Positions 37,587 to 46,283 of a DNA stretch of 64,000 nt are shown piece after piece. Made by a program: the position numbers and the translations under genes. The DNA comes from Isoptericola luteus. GTDB lineage: Bacteria > Actinomycetota > Actinomycetes > Actinomycetales > Cellulomonadaceae. Numbering within the stretch: position 1 is the stretch's first letter; every line of letters begins with the position of its first letter. The notes under the pieces are model-generated. The model saw only the letters and a program-made list of their open reading frames with translations. It made no database searches and was not told the origin of the DNA. The DNA lies in assembly GCF_020297055.1 (NCBI RefSeq), contig NZ_JAIXCQ010000014.1, positions 22,511 to 86,510 on the forward strand. Direction: 5' to 3'.

Positions 37587-38630
37587 TCAGGTCCGCGGGA
37601 CGGCTCCGGTGGACCCGCGGACGACGAGCTCCGGCGCGAAGAGCAGCTCCGTGCGCGGGGCGCGCTCGCCCTGGATCTCCGTGAGCAGGGCGCTGACGGC
37701 GGCACGGGCCATCGCCTCGACGGGCTGGCGCACGGTGGTCAGCGGCGGCTCGGTGAACGCGATGAGGGGTGCGTCGTCGTAGCCGACGACCGACACGTCG
37801 CCCGGCACCGACAGGCCCCGTGACCTGGCGGCGCGCACCGCGCCGAGCGCCATCAGGTCCGACGCGCAGACCACGGCCGTGTGCCCGGACTCGAAGAGCT
37901 CCGCGGCCGCTGCCTGGCCGCCCTCGAGGGTGTAGAGGCTGGAGCGGGTGTGCTCGGCCGCCGCGCGCTCGTCGGCCGCCAGCCCGCGGGCGACCAGGCC
38001 CTTGGTGAACGCGGCGAGCTTGCGCCGCGACGGCACGTACCGCTCGGGCCCGATCGCGAGCCCGATGCGGGTGTGCCCGAGCGACACGAGGTGCTGGAGC
38101 GCCACGTCGACGCTCGCGGCGTCGTCGGGAGAGATGAACGGTGCGTCGATCCCCGGGGCGTACCCGTTGACCAGCACGATCGGGACCCCCTGGCTGCGGA
38201 GCAGCTCGTAGCGGGAGTGGTCGGCGCGGGAGTCGGCGTGCAGGCCCGAGATGAAGACGATCCCGTCGACGCTGTGGTCGACCAGGGTGCTCACGTACTC
38301 GTCCTCGGTGGTGCCGCCGGGCGCCTGCGTGCACAGCAGCGGCGTGTAGCCCCGCTGGGCCAGGATCGACTCGATGGCCTGCGCGAACGCGGGGAAGACG
38401 GGGTTCGTCAGCTCCGGGACGATGAGGCCGACGAGCCCGGCCGACCGGCCGCGCAGCAGCGAGGGCCGCTCGTACCCGAGCACGTCGAGGGCGGCCAGCA
38501 CGGCTTGCCGGGTGGAGCTCGCCACGCCGGGCTTCCCGTTGAGCACGCGCGAGACCGTGGCGGTGGAGACGCCGGCCTGCTCGGCCAGGTCGCTCAGACG
38601 GGTGCGCACCCGCACGATCGTAGGGGACAC
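37587..38630 (-). CDS. LacI-family regulator of maltodextrin genes (MalR-like)
   Basis: A 347-residue repressor. The N-terminal helix-turn-helix with hinge is RLSDLAEQAGVSTATVSRVL, then NGKPGVASSTRQAVLAALD. The sugar-binding domain spans about residues 65-345 (GLVGLIVPELTNPVFPAFAQ, DHSVDGIVFISG, VVCASDLMALGAVRAARSRG). The GTG 38630 has AGGAGGT 3-4 nt upstream. It lies between the GH13 gene and the malEFG-like operon, and TGCAA-containing dyads occur at both promoters. Repression relieved by a maltose-type sugar is the natural inference. Confidence 0.9.
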   Translation of the reverse strand: MSPTIVRVRTRLSDLAEQAGVSTATVSRVLNGKPGVASSTRQAVLAALDVLGYERPSLLRGRSAGLVGLIVPELTNPVFPAFAQAIESILAQRGYTPLLCTQAPGGTTEDEYVSTLVDHSVDGIVFISGLHADSRADHSRYELLRSQGVPIVLVNGYAPGIDAPFISPDDAASVDVALQHLVSLGHTRIGLAIGPERYVPSRRKLAAFTKGLVARGLAADERAAAEHTRSSLYTLEGGQAAAAELFESGHTAVVCASDLMALGAVRAARSRGLSVPGDVSVVGYDDAPLIAFTEPPLTTVRQPVEAMARAAVSALLTEIQGERAPRTELLFAPELVVRGSTGAVPRT

Positions 38631-38736
38631 CGGACCTCCTCGTCCTGGCTGGGGCCGTCCGTGGTCACCGGACCGCCGTGAGTACGACCGTCGGCCGTCG
38701 GGCCACCGATTGCAAGCCCGTTGCTGAAAAGTTATC

Positions 38737-38773
38737 GCAAGATCTTGCAATCGCCGCATCGGGTGCCTACGTT
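38737..38773 (+). promoter_or_regulatory. malE-like promoter with overlapping operator
   Basis: A perfect 12-bp palindrome GCAAGATCTTGC (38737-38748) overlaps a -35 TTGCAA (38745-38750). A -10 TACGTT follows at 38768-38773 with exactly 17 bp between. A further TTGCAA-like half-site is present near 38709. A LacI-family protein here would block the -35. Confidence 0.7.
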
Positions 38774-38840
38774 ATGGGCAAGCAGGGCCCCGACGACGTC
38801 GTCGGAGGGGCCACCCACCGATGACACTGGGAGTAACCCG

Positions 38841-40067
38841 ATGCGACGGAGCATCCTTCTTGTCTCTGCGCTGGCCACCACGCTCGTCCTGACGGCGTGC
38901 GGGGCCGGCGACACCGGCGACGCGAGCACCGACGACCCGAGCGCCGCCGCCGGCAACGGGTCCGGCGAGCTCACGGTCTGGGTCGACGAGACCCGCCAGG
39001 CCGCCGTCGAGCAGGCCGCGAAGGCGTACGAGGACGAGTCCGGCGTCGACGTCGAGCTCGTGCTGAAGAACTTCGACGACATCCGCACGGACTTCCTCGC
39101 GCAGGTCCCGACGGGCGAGGGCCCCGACATCACCGTCGGAGCGCACGACTGGCTGGGCGAGCTCAGCACGAACGGCGTGGTCGCCCCGATCGAGCTGGGC
39201 GACAAGGCCGCCGCCTTCGAGGAGGTCTCGGTCCAGGCCTTCACCCAGGACGGCCAGGTCTACGGCCTGCCCTACGCCATCGAGAACATCGCGCTCATCC
39301 GCAACACCGAGCTCGCCCCCGAGGCACCCGCGACCTACGACGACATGGTGGCAGCCGGCGAGAAGGCCGACACCAAGTTCCCGTTCCTCGTCCAGACGGG
39401 CACCGAGGGCGACCCGTACACGTACTACCCGTTCCAGACGTCGTTCGGTGCGCCGGTCTTCGCGCAGAACGCGGACGGCTCGTACAAGCCCGAGCTCACG
39501 CTCGGCGGCGACGCCGGTGAGGCGTTCGCGACCTGGCTCGCCGAGGAGGGCGAGGCCGGCAACCTCAGCACCGACGTCACGTACGACATCGCGGTGGAGG
39601 CGTTCGCCAAGGGCAACTCGCCGTTCATCATCGGCGGCCCGTGGATGCTCGAGCAGTTCGCCGACCTGGACCTCGCCATCGACCCGATCCCGGCCGCGGG
39701 CGACCAGCCTGCTCAGCCCTTCGTCGGTGTCCAGGGCTTCTACGTCAACGCGCAGAGCAAGAACGCCCTGCTCGCCAACGACTTCCTCGTGAACTACCTG
39801 GCGACGCCCGAGGCGCAGACGGCCCTGTTCGAGGCCGGCGGCCGCCCGCCGGCGCTCCTCGAGTCCGCGGACGCCGCGTCGTCCGACCCGGTCATCGCGG
39901 GCTTCCGTGAGGTCGGCGCCGAGGCCGTCCCGATGCCCTCCATCCCGGAGATGGGCTCCGTGTGGGCTTTCTGGGGCGTCACCGAGGCCAACATCATCAC
40001 CGGCAAGTCCGACCCGGTGAAGGCCTGGGACAAGATGGTCTCCGACATCACCGGCGCGCTCGGCTGA
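38841..40067 (+). CDS. Maltose/maltodextrin ABC transporter substrate-binding lipoprotein
   Basis: A 408-residue MalE-like receptor. The lipoprotein signal is SILLVSALATTLVLTACGAG, with the lipidated Cys about residue 20. The mature protein starts with GELTVWVDETRQAAVEQAAK, and later shows PDITVGAHDWLGEL, VYGLPYAIENIALIRN and FIIGGPWMLEQFADLDLAID, all typical of family 1 sugar-binding proteins. GGGAG stands 7 nt before the ATG. It is the first gene of a three-gene operon and shares one base with the following permease gene. Confidence 0.92.
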   Translation: MRRSILLVSALATTLVLTACGAGDTGDASTDDPSAAAGNGSGELTVWVDETRQAAVEQAAKAYEDESGVDVELVLKNFDDIRTDFLAQVPTGEGPDITVGAHDWLGELSTNGVVAPIELGDKAAAFEEVSVQAFTQDGQVYGLPYAIENIALIRNTELAPEAPATYDDMVAAGEKADTKFPFLVQTGTEGDPYTYYPFQTSFGAPVFAQNADGSYKPELTLGGDAGEAFATWLAEEGEAGNLSTDVTYDIAVEAFAKGNSPFIIGGPWMLEQFADLDLAIDPIPAAGDQPAQPFVGVQGFYVNAQSKNALLANDFLVNYLATPEAQTALFEAGGRPPALLESADAASSDPVIAGFREVGAEAVPMPSIPEMGSVWAFWGVTEANIITGKSDPVKAWDKMVSDITGALG

Positions 40068-41641
40068 TGTCCTCACGCACCACCGTCGTGGCCGGCTCCG
40101 GGACCCGTTCCGGAGCCGGCTTCGCCGTGAAGCTGGTCCTCATGGCACTCGTGGACGCGCTCGGCGTCTTCGGCGTGCTCGCCGCCTGGCGTGCCGAGTC
40201 GTGGGGGATCCTCGCGGCGATGGTCGCGCTGCTCGTCGCCGCGAACTGGGTGTACTTCTCCCGGCGCACCCTGCCGCTGAAGTACGTGCTGCCAGGCCTC
40301 GCGTTCCTGCTCGTCTACCAGGTCTACGTGATCGGGTACACGGGGTACGTCGCGTTCACCAACTACGGCGACGGGCACAACTCCACCAAGAGCCAGGCGA
40401 TCGAGGCGCTGCTCGTGCAGAACGAGCGTCGCGTCGAGGGGTCGCCGGCCGAGCCGCTGACGGTGCTGGAGTCCGGCGACGAGCTCGGGTTCGCCGTCAC
40501 GGACGAGGACGGCCGGGTCGAGGTCGGTTCGGCCACGCAGCCGCTCGAGCCGGCCCCGGACGCCGTCGTCGGCGACGACGGGCGGGCGACGCAGGTGCCC
40601 GGGTGGTCGGTGCTGGACCGCGCGCAGGTGCTCGAGCGCCAGCAGGAGGTCACGACGCTGCGGGTCCCGGTCTCCGACGACGCCGAGGCAGGCTCCGTGC
40701 GCACGCAGGACGCGCGGACCGGCTACGTGTTCCGGTCGGTGCTGACGTACGACGAGGCCGCCGACACGATGACGGACACGTCGACGGGCACCGTGTACTC
40801 GCCCAACGACGACGGTCAGTTCGAGGCCGCGGACGGGTCGACGCTCCCCGTGGGGTGGCGCGTCACGGTGGGCTTCGAGAACTTCGCGACGGCGTTCGGC
40901 GACCCGCGCTACGCCGAGCCGTTCGTGCAGATCCTCCTGTGGACGTTCGCGTTCGCCATCCTGTCGGTGGTGACCACGTTCGTGCTCGGCATGTTCCTGG
41001 CGATGGTCTTCAACGACCCGCGCCTGCGCGGGCGCAGGATCTACCGGACGCTGTCGATCCTGCCGTACGCGATGCCGGGGTTCCTCGCGGCCCTGCTGTG
41101 GTCCGGCATGCTCAACAAGAGCTTCGGCGTGATCAACCAGGTGCTGCTGGGCGGTGCGGACGTCCCGTGGCTCACCGACCCGTGGCTCGCCAAGCTGTCG
41201 GTGCTCGGCGTCAACCTGTGGCTGGGGTTCCCGTACATGTTCCTCATCTGCACGGGCGCGCTCCAGTCCCTGCCGGGCGACGTCTACGAGGCGGCGAAGA
41301 TCGACGGTGCGGGACGATGGCGGACGTGGCGCTCGATCACGATGCCGCTGCTGCTGGTCGCCACCGCGCCGCTGCTCATCTCGAGCTTCGCGTTCAACTT
41401 CAACAACTTCACCCTGATCAAGATGCTGACGAACGGCGGGCCACGGTTCGACGACGCGTCCGTGCCCCTGGGGCACACCGACATCCTGATCTCGATGGTC
41501 TACAACGTGTCGGGCCTGGACGGGACGGCACCGCGTGACTACGGCCTGGCGAGCGCGCTGTCGATCGTGATCTTCGTGGTGGTCGGCGTGATCTCCGCGC
41601 TCGCGTTCCGGCAGACCCGCAAGCTCGAGGAGCTGAGCTGA
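40067..41641 (+). CDS. Maltose-type ABC transporter permease, MalF-like
   Basis: A 524-residue permease. Several N-terminal helices (VKLVLMALVDALGVFGVLAA, ILAAMVALLVAANWVYF, YVLPGLAFLLVYQVYVIGY) are followed by a large extracytoplasmic loop of about 160 residues, as in E. coli MalF (P2 loop). The ABC permease core has EAAKIDGAGRWRTWRSITMP, the EAA loop that docks the ATPase. No ATPase gene is in this operon, so a shared MsiK-like ATPase encoded elsewhere is likely, as in other actinobacteria. It overlaps both neighbours by one base. Confidence 0.92.
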   Translation: MSSRTTVVAGSGTRSGAGFAVKLVLMALVDALGVFGVLAAWRAESWGILAAMVALLVAANWVYFSRRTLPLKYVLPGLAFLLVYQVYVIGYTGYVAFTNYGDGHNSTKSQAIEALLVQNERRVEGSPAEPLTVLESGDELGFAVTDEDGRVEVGSATQPLEPAPDAVVGDDGRATQVPGWSVLDRAQVLERQQEVTTLRVPVSDDAEAGSVRTQDARTGYVFRSVLTYDEAADTMTDTSTGTVYSPNDDGQFEAADGSTLPVGWRVTVGFENFATAFGDPRYAEPFVQILLWTFAFAILSVVTTFVLGMFLAMVFNDPRLRGRRIYRTLSILPYAMPGFLAALLWSGMLNKSFGVINQVLLGGADVPWLTDPWLAKLSVLGVNLWLGFPYMFLICTGALQSLPGDVYEAAKIDGAGRWRTWRSITMPLLLVATAPLLISSFAFNFNNFTLIKMLTNGGPRFDDASVPLGHTDILISMVYNVSGLDGTAPRDYGLASALSIVIFVVVGVISALAFRQTRKLEELS

Positions 41642-42573
41642 TGACGACCTCGAACCAGCACTCGACGACGACGACGACGACGGCGACGGCGGCCGGCGCC
41701 CCGGCGCAGGTGCTGCGCCACCGCATGAGCTTCGCGCGCTGGGCGCGCGAGCTGGGCTGGCGGCACCTGGTGGGCGTCCTTGCCGCCGCGTACGCGGTCT
41801 TCCCGCTCGTGTACGTGCTGTCCGCCTCGCTGTCGGCCAGCGGCACCCTGACGGGCTCCAACGAGCTGTTCGCCGAGGTGAGCGGCGCGAACTACGTGGC
41901 GCTGGGCGGCACGAAGTTCTGGACCTGGATGGTGAACACGCTCGTCATCGGCATCGCGACGGCCGTGGGCACCGTGCTCATGGGGGCTGCGGCGGCCTAC
42001 GCCTTCTCGCGGTTCCGGTTCACCGGCCGCCGCCTGGGGCTGACCTCGCTGCTGATCATCCAGATGTTCCCGCAGATGCTCGCGTTCGTCGCGATCTTCC
42101 TGCTGCTCATCTCTCTGGGGCAGGTGGTGCCGGCGCTGGGCCTGAACTCCAAGCTCGCGCTGATCTGCGTGTACCTGGGCGGTGCGCTCGGGGTGAACAC
42201 GTTCCTCATGTACGGGTTCTTCAACACGGTCCCGCGCGAGCTCGACGAGGCCGCGAAGATCGACGGCGCCACCCACGCCCAGACGTACTGGACGATCATC
42301 CTGCGGATGGTCACGCCGATCCTGGCGGTCGTGGCGCTGCTGAGCTTCATCAGCACGTTCGGCGAGTTCATCATCGCTCGCGTGGTGCTGCAGTCGGAGT
42401 CGAACTGGACCCTGGCGGTGGGGCTGTACGGCTGGGTGTCGGACCTGCTCGAGGCCAACTGGGGGCTGTTCGCCGCCGGCGCGGTGCTGTCGGCGCTCCC
42501 GGTGCTCGCGCTGTTCCTGTTCCTCCAGAAGTACATCGTGGGCGGCCTGACCGCCGGGTCGGTCAAGGGCTGA
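41641..42573 (+). CDS. Maltose-type ABC transporter permease, MalG-like
   Basis: A 310-residue permease with six predicted helices, starting after a Thr-rich tail. The EAA motif reads ELDEAAKIDGATHAQTYWTI. The C-terminus QKYIVGGLTAGSVKG is the hallmark of MalG proteins. It pairs with the MalF-like protein to form the translocation pore. The ATG shares its A with the preceding stop (TGATG), and a run of 12-bp repeats begins 4 bp after its own stop. Confidence 0.94.
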   Translation: MTTSNQHSTTTTTTATAAGAPAQVLRHRMSFARWARELGWRHLVGVLAAAYAVFPLVYVLSASLSASGTLTGSNELFAEVSGANYVALGGTKFWTWMVNTLVIGIATAVGTVLMGAAAAYAFSRFRFTGRRLGLTSLLIIQMFPQMLAFVAIFLLLISLGQVVPALGLNSKLALICVYLGGALGVNTFLMYGFFNTVPRELDEAAKIDGATHAQTYWTIILRMVTPILAVVALLSFISTFGEFIIARVVLQSESNWTLAVGLYGWVSDLLEANWGLFAAGAVLSALPVLALFLFLQKYIVGGLTAGSVKG

Positions 42574-42576
42574 CCC

Positions 42577-42636
42577 GCACGACGACCCGCACGACGACCA
42601 GCACGACGACCCGCACGACGACCCGCACGACGACCC
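42577..42636 (+). repeat. Five 12-bp tandem repeats after malG
   Basis: Five head-to-tail copies of GCACGACGACCC (one ending CCA) begin 4 bp after the malG stop. An inverted GGCCGAGCGCCGGC region follows. No gene is seen between here and 42733. Confidence 0.85.
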
Positions 42637-42720
42637 GGCCGAGCGCCGGCGTGGCTCCGGCCGCGCCGGCGCTTCGCCGTCGGCTCCCCGCCAGTTGTGG
42701 CGCTGGTCACACGGTGGTCC

Positions 42721-42726
42721 TAGCCT
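42721..42726 (+). promoter_or_regulatory. -10 box of the GerW-like gene
   Basis: TAGCCT ends 7 nt before the ATG at 42734; no Shine-Dalgarno sequence is present. Confidence 0.5.
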
Positions 42727-42733
42727 GAGCGTC

Positions 42734-43444
42734 ATGACCGACCACACGCGCAGCTACAGCCCGGACCTCGAGCGTCTCACCGACGCCGCCGACGACTCGT
42801 TCTCCGTGCGCCGCGCGTACGGCGAGCCCTACGAGCACCAGGGCCACCTCGTCATCCCCGTCGCCAAGGTCTGGGGCGGCATCGGCACCGGTGCCGGTGG
42901 CGGCGCGGGTACCGGCTCGGGCCTGGGCTCCGGGCAGGGCACCGGCAGCGGCACGGGCAGCGGTGCCGCGGGCGGGTCCGGCCGGGGGACCGGTGACGGC
43001 GGCGCGGGGTGGAGCCGGTCGTTCAGCTTCAGATCGAAGGGTGCGCCCGCGGAAGGGGCGGAGGCGACCACCGGCGGGCCGGACGCGTCCGACGCGTCGA
43101 CGTCGTCCGGCGGGGCCGTGTCGTCGGGCGGGGACGCGCCGTCGGGCGGTTCACCGCAGGGCTCGGCGCACGGGGACGCGTCGGGTGACGCGAAGGGCGA
43201 GGCCAAGGGCGAGGCGCAGGGCGAGGCCCGGGCCGAGATCCGCGGTGAGGGGCAGGGCGACGGCGGCGGCGGGGGAGGCGGCTACGGCGTCCGGGTCAAG
43301 CCGCTGGGCGTGATCGTCGTCTCGCCCGAGGGCGCGCGCTTCCAGCCGGTGCTGGACCTCAACCGGGTGATCCTCGGCGGCCAGGCGGTCGGCGTCGCGA
43401 TCGCGCTCGCCCTGGGGTGGGCGATCGGCCGCCGTCGCCGCTGA
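42734..43444 (+). CDS. GerW/YtfJ-like family protein with Gly-rich insertion
   Basis: A 236-residue protein with the N-terminal part of the GerW/YtfJ (sporulation protein YtfJ) family, SVRRAYGEPYEHQGHLVIPVAKV, and the C-terminal GYGVRVKPLGVIVVSPEGAR. A single membrane helix ends it (VGVAIALALGWAIGRRRR). Between them is a long low-complexity segment: Gly/Ser/Thr repeats at about residues 50-90 and GDAKGEAKGEAQGEAR repeats at about 155-180. In Bacillus the family is spore-associated; in non-sporulating actinobacteria its role is unknown. Here it is probably a membrane-anchored cytoplasmic protein, transcribed leaderlessly. Confidence 0.78.
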   Translation: MTDHTRSYSPDLERLTDAADDSFSVRRAYGEPYEHQGHLVIPVAKVWGGIGTGAGGGAGTGSGLGSGQGTGSGTGSGAAGGSGRGTGDGGAGWSRSFSFRSKGAPAEGAEATTGGPDASDASTSSGGAVSSGGDAPSGGSPQGSAHGDASGDAKGEAKGEAQGEARAEIRGEGQGDGGGGGGGYGVRVKPLGVIVVSPEGARFQPVLDLNRVILGGQAVGVAIALALGWAIGRRRR

Positions 43445-43516
43445 CCCACCCGCCGGGCGCGCCGACGGAGCGCCGACCGGTCCCGGCTCGCCGCCTCCTG
43501 TGCCAGCATCGGGACC

Positions 43517-44269
43517 GTGAACCTGGAACGCATCGCCGTCATCTCCGACGTCCACGGCAACCTCGGCGCGCTCGAGGCGGTGCTCGCGGACGTCGCCGAC
43601 CGCGGGATCTCGAGGGTGATCAACCTCGGCGACGACGCGGGCAAGGGACCGCGGGGCAGCGCCGTCGTCGACCGCCTGGCGCGGGTGTGCGAGGTCGACG
43701 TGCGCGGCAACTGGGACGAGTTCCTGCCGCAGATCCCTGACGACGGCCCCGAGGAGATGGTCTGGTGGCGCGACGAGCTGCGCGCCGACCAGCGGGACCG
43801 GATCGCCGCGAAGCCGCTGAGCCACGACCTGCTGCTGAGCGGCCGCCGGGTGCGCCTGTTCCACGCGTCCGCCACCAGCGTGCACACCCGGGTGCACTTC
43901 CACCACACGCCCGAGGAGTTCGCGGGCATGTTCGCGGCGACGCCGCTCACCGGCCCGGGACCGGAGCCGACCGTCGTCGGCTACGGCGACGTGCACGACG
44001 CGTACCTGGAGACGGCCGACGGGCGCACGCTGTTCAACACCGGCAGCGTCGGGAACCCGTTGGACGAGCCGACGCCCGCCTACGTGATCCTCGAGGGCGT
44101 GCCCGACGACCCGGAGACCGGGCCGTTCGGCATCCAGCACGTGCGCGTGCCGTACGACGTCGAGGCGGAGCTGGCCGTCGCCCGCGACCTCGGCATGCCG
44201 CAGTACGCGGAGTGGGAGCAGGAGCTGCGCACGGCCGTCTACCGGGGGCGGGCGGTCACCGCCTCCTGA
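43517..44269 (+). CDS. Calcineurin-like metallophosphoesterase (YfcE-like)
   Basis: A 250-residue phosphoesterase with all the metal-binding blocks: AVISDVHGNLGAL, VINLGDDAGKGPRG, VDVRGNWDEFL, LFHASATSVH, and GYGDVHDAYL with NTGSVGNPLDEPTPAY. It would hydrolyse phosphodiesters or phosphomonoesters with two divalent metals; the substrate is unknown. The GTG start is 7 nt after a CAGCAT hexamer, suggesting leaderless translation. Eleven bp after the stop begins a tandem repeat array. Confidence 0.88.
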   Translation: MNLERIAVISDVHGNLGALEAVLADVADRGISRVINLGDDAGKGPRGSAVVDRLARVCEVDVRGNWDEFLPQIPDDGPEEMVWWRDELRADQRDRIAAKPLSHDLLLSGRRVRLFHASATSVHTRVHFHHTPEEFAGMFAATPLTGPGPEPTVVGYGDVHDAYLETADGRTLFNTGSVGNPLDEPTPAYVILEGVPDDPETGPFGIQHVRVPYDVEAELAVARDLGMPQYAEWEQELRTAVYRGRAVTAS

Positions 44270-44280
44270 GGCGGCGCCAG

Positions 44281-44346
44281 GCACCGGGCAGGCACCGGGC
44301 AGGCACCGGGCAGGCACGGGGCAGGCACGGGGCAGGCACCGGGCAG
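44281..44346 (+). repeat. Six 11-bp tandem repeats
   Basis: Six copies of GCACCGGGCAG (two with CACGGGG), with a partial seventh, fill the space between the phosphoesterase stop and the dgt promoter. Confidence 0.85.
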
Positions 44347-44383
44347 GCACCGCGGGCCGTGCCAGGACGTCGGTGGTGCTCGC

Positions 44384-44389
44384 TAGGCT
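44384..44389 (+). promoter_or_regulatory. -10 box of dgt
   Basis: TAGGCT ends 7 nt before the GTG at 44397. Confidence 0.5.
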
Positions 44390-44396
44390 GCACCCT

Positions 44397-45731
44397 GTGC
44401 AGACGTTCGAGCAGGGCGCGTTCGACCCGACGGTGATCGGGCCCTCCGCGCGCCCGGGCACGGCGGAGGAGTGGCTCGGGTCGTACACCGACGCCGACAC
44501 GGAGCGGTGGTTCTCCGAGCCGCCCAAGTCGAAGCACCGCACCGCGTTCGAGCGGGACCGCGCGCGCGTGGTGCACTCCTCGGGCCTGCGCCGCCTGGGC
44601 GCCAAGACCCAGGTGCTCGGCCCCGGCAGCGACGACTTCGTGCGCACCCGCCTCACGCACTCCCTCGAGGTGGCGCAGGTGGGCCGCGAGATGGGCCGCG
44701 CGCTCGGCTGCGACCCCGACCTGGTGGACACCGCGTGCCTCACGCACGACCTCGGCCACCCGCCGTTCGGGCACAACGGGGAGCGGGCGCTCGCGGAGAT
44801 CGCCGAGCCGATCGGCGGCTTCGAGGGCAATGCGCAGACGCTGCGCCTGCTCACCCGTCTCGAACCCAAGATCTTCGCCCCGGAGGGCTCCCCGCGCGGG
44901 CTCAACCTCACCCGCGCGAGCCTCGACGCCAGCGTGAAGTACCCGTGGGCGTACGGGGCCGGCCCCGCGCGTCCCGACGGCGCCCCCACGCCCAAGTTCG
45001 GCGTCTACCCCGACGACGCCCCCGTCTTCGAGTGGCTGCGCCGTGGTGCGCCGAGCGGCCGGGTGCGGTGCATGGAAGCGCAGGTCATGGACCTCGCCGA
45101 CGACATCAGCTACTCCGTGCACGACGTCGAGGACGCCGTCGTCGGGGGCCGCCTCGACCTGCGGGTGCTCGAGGACGCCGACGAGCGCGCCCGCGTCGCG
45201 GCGCACGTGCGGGCCTGGTACGGCGAGTGGCACGACCCGGACGCCCTGGACGCCGCGCTCGTGCGGCTGCGCGACACGGGCTACCTGGTCACCGACTTCG
45301 ACGGCTCCAGGCGTTCCCTGGCGCGCCTCAAGGACGCGACCAGCCAGCTCATCGGCCGGTTCAGCGGCTCGGCCCAGGACGCCACGCGCGAGGTCTTCGG
45401 CGACGGTCCGCTCACGCGCTACGCCGCCCAGCTCGTCGTCCCGGACGAGACCGCCGAGGAGATCCTCGCGCTCAAGGGGGTGGCCGTGGCCTACGTCATG
45501 GCGCCCCGGGAGGCCGAGCCCGTGTACGGGGCCCAGCGCGAGATCATCGCCGACCTCGTGCGGGTGCTCGCCGACCGGGCGCCCGTCGCGCTCGAGCCCG
45601 CCTTCGCGGCGGACTGGCGCGAGGCGGCCGACGACGACGCACGGCTGCGCGTCGTCGTCGACCAGGTCGCCTCGCTCACCGACCTGTCGGCGTTGCAGCT
45701 CCACTCCCGGCTGGTCCGGCGCCCCGGCTGA
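44397..45731 (+). CDS. dgt: Deoxyguanosinetriphosphate triphosphohydrolase-like protein
   Basis: A 444-residue HD-domain dNTP triphosphohydrolase that splits dNTPs to deoxynucleoside and tripolyphosphate. The metal site is visible in VRTRLTHSLEVAQVGR and THDLGHPPFGHNGE, with the later aspartate in VMDLADDISYSVHD. The neighbourhood is typical, as actinobacterial dgt is often next to dnaG, here separated by a VOC and an AraC gene. The GTG at 44397 is 7 nt behind TAGGCT, so it is probably leaderless; a GTG at 44373 would lie upstream of that -10. Confidence 0.93.
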   Translation: MQTFEQGAFDPTVIGPSARPGTAEEWLGSYTDADTERWFSEPPKSKHRTAFERDRARVVHSSGLRRLGAKTQVLGPGSDDFVRTRLTHSLEVAQVGREMGRALGCDPDLVDTACLTHDLGHPPFGHNGERALAEIAEPIGGFEGNAQTLRLLTRLEPKIFAPEGSPRGLNLTRASLDASVKYPWAYGAGPARPDGAPTPKFGVYPDDAPVFEWLRRGAPSGRVRCMEAQVMDLADDISYSVHDVEDAVVGGRLDLRVLEDADERARVAAHVRAWYGEWHDPDALDAALVRLRDTGYLVTDFDGSRRSLARLKDATSQLIGRFSGSAQDATREVFGDGPLTRYAAQLVVPDETAEEILALKGVAVAYVMAPREAEPVYGAQREIIADLVRVLADRAPVALEPAFAADWREAADDDARLRVVVDQVASLTDLSALQLHSRLVRRPG

Positions 45732-45758
45732 CGAGCGCGCCGGTTCAGGTGTGCCGGG

Positions 45759-46214
45759 TCAGGACTGCTCCGCCATCCAGGCGTCGCTGGCGCGCTGGAC
45801 GTCAGCGGCCGTGATGCCGTCGTCCACCTGGGCGAAGAACCAGCGGTGACCTGCGGGGCACCGCACGGCGGCCTGACGGAAGCCCGGGAACCAGTCGCCG
45901 GGCTCCTGCGTGCTCGTGGCCCCTGCCGCGACGGCGCGGGCGTGCGCGGCGTCGGCGTCGTCGACGTACAGGGTGAACGAACCGGTCGTGGCGCCGTCCG
46001 GCTCCGGTGCGACGGCGCCCTCGGCGGGGAACGCCGCAGCCACGGTGAAGGTGGAGGCCCCGCTCGGCGAGGTGATGCGCAGGTCGGAGTGGATGATCGC
46101 GTCCCCCGCGGTGATGGTGTCGAGCACCTCCGCGCCGAGGCCGGCGACGTAGAAGTCGATGGCAGCGCGCGGGTCGGCGACGGTGAGGTTGGGGTGCAGC
46201 GGTGACAGGTCCAT
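45759..46214 (-). CDS. VOC (glyoxalase/bleomycin-resistance) family protein, PhnB-like
   Basis: A 151-residue VOC-fold protein (LHPNLTVADPRAAIDFYVAG, SFTLYVDDADAAHARAVAAG, GHRWFFAQVDDG). The motif SDLRITSPSGASTF and the lack of strong metal ligands are like the PhnB/3-demethylubiquinone-like subgroup. The substrate is unknown. GGAGGGAA lies 3-4 nt before the ATG. It is divergent from the AraC regulator, which may control it, and converges on dgt. Confidence 0.85.
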   Translation of the reverse strand: MDLSPLHPNLTVADPRAAIDFYVAGLGAEVLDTITAGDAIIHSDLRITSPSGASTFTVAAAFPAEGAVAPEPDGATTGSFTLYVDDADAAHARAVAAGATSTQEPGDWFPGFRQAAVRCPAGHRWFFAQVDDGITAADVQRASDAWMAEQS

Positions 46215-46283
46215 GGTTCCCTCCGTGGGCTCGTGGTGACCGTCCCCATGCTGGTGTCGGTGGTCGGGGGCAGTCTTGGAGGA

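Noticed and set aside
42577..44346. CRISPR array
   Set aside because: The repeats at 4.8, 42.6 and 44.3 kb are contiguous short tandem units without unique spacers, and no cas genes are present.
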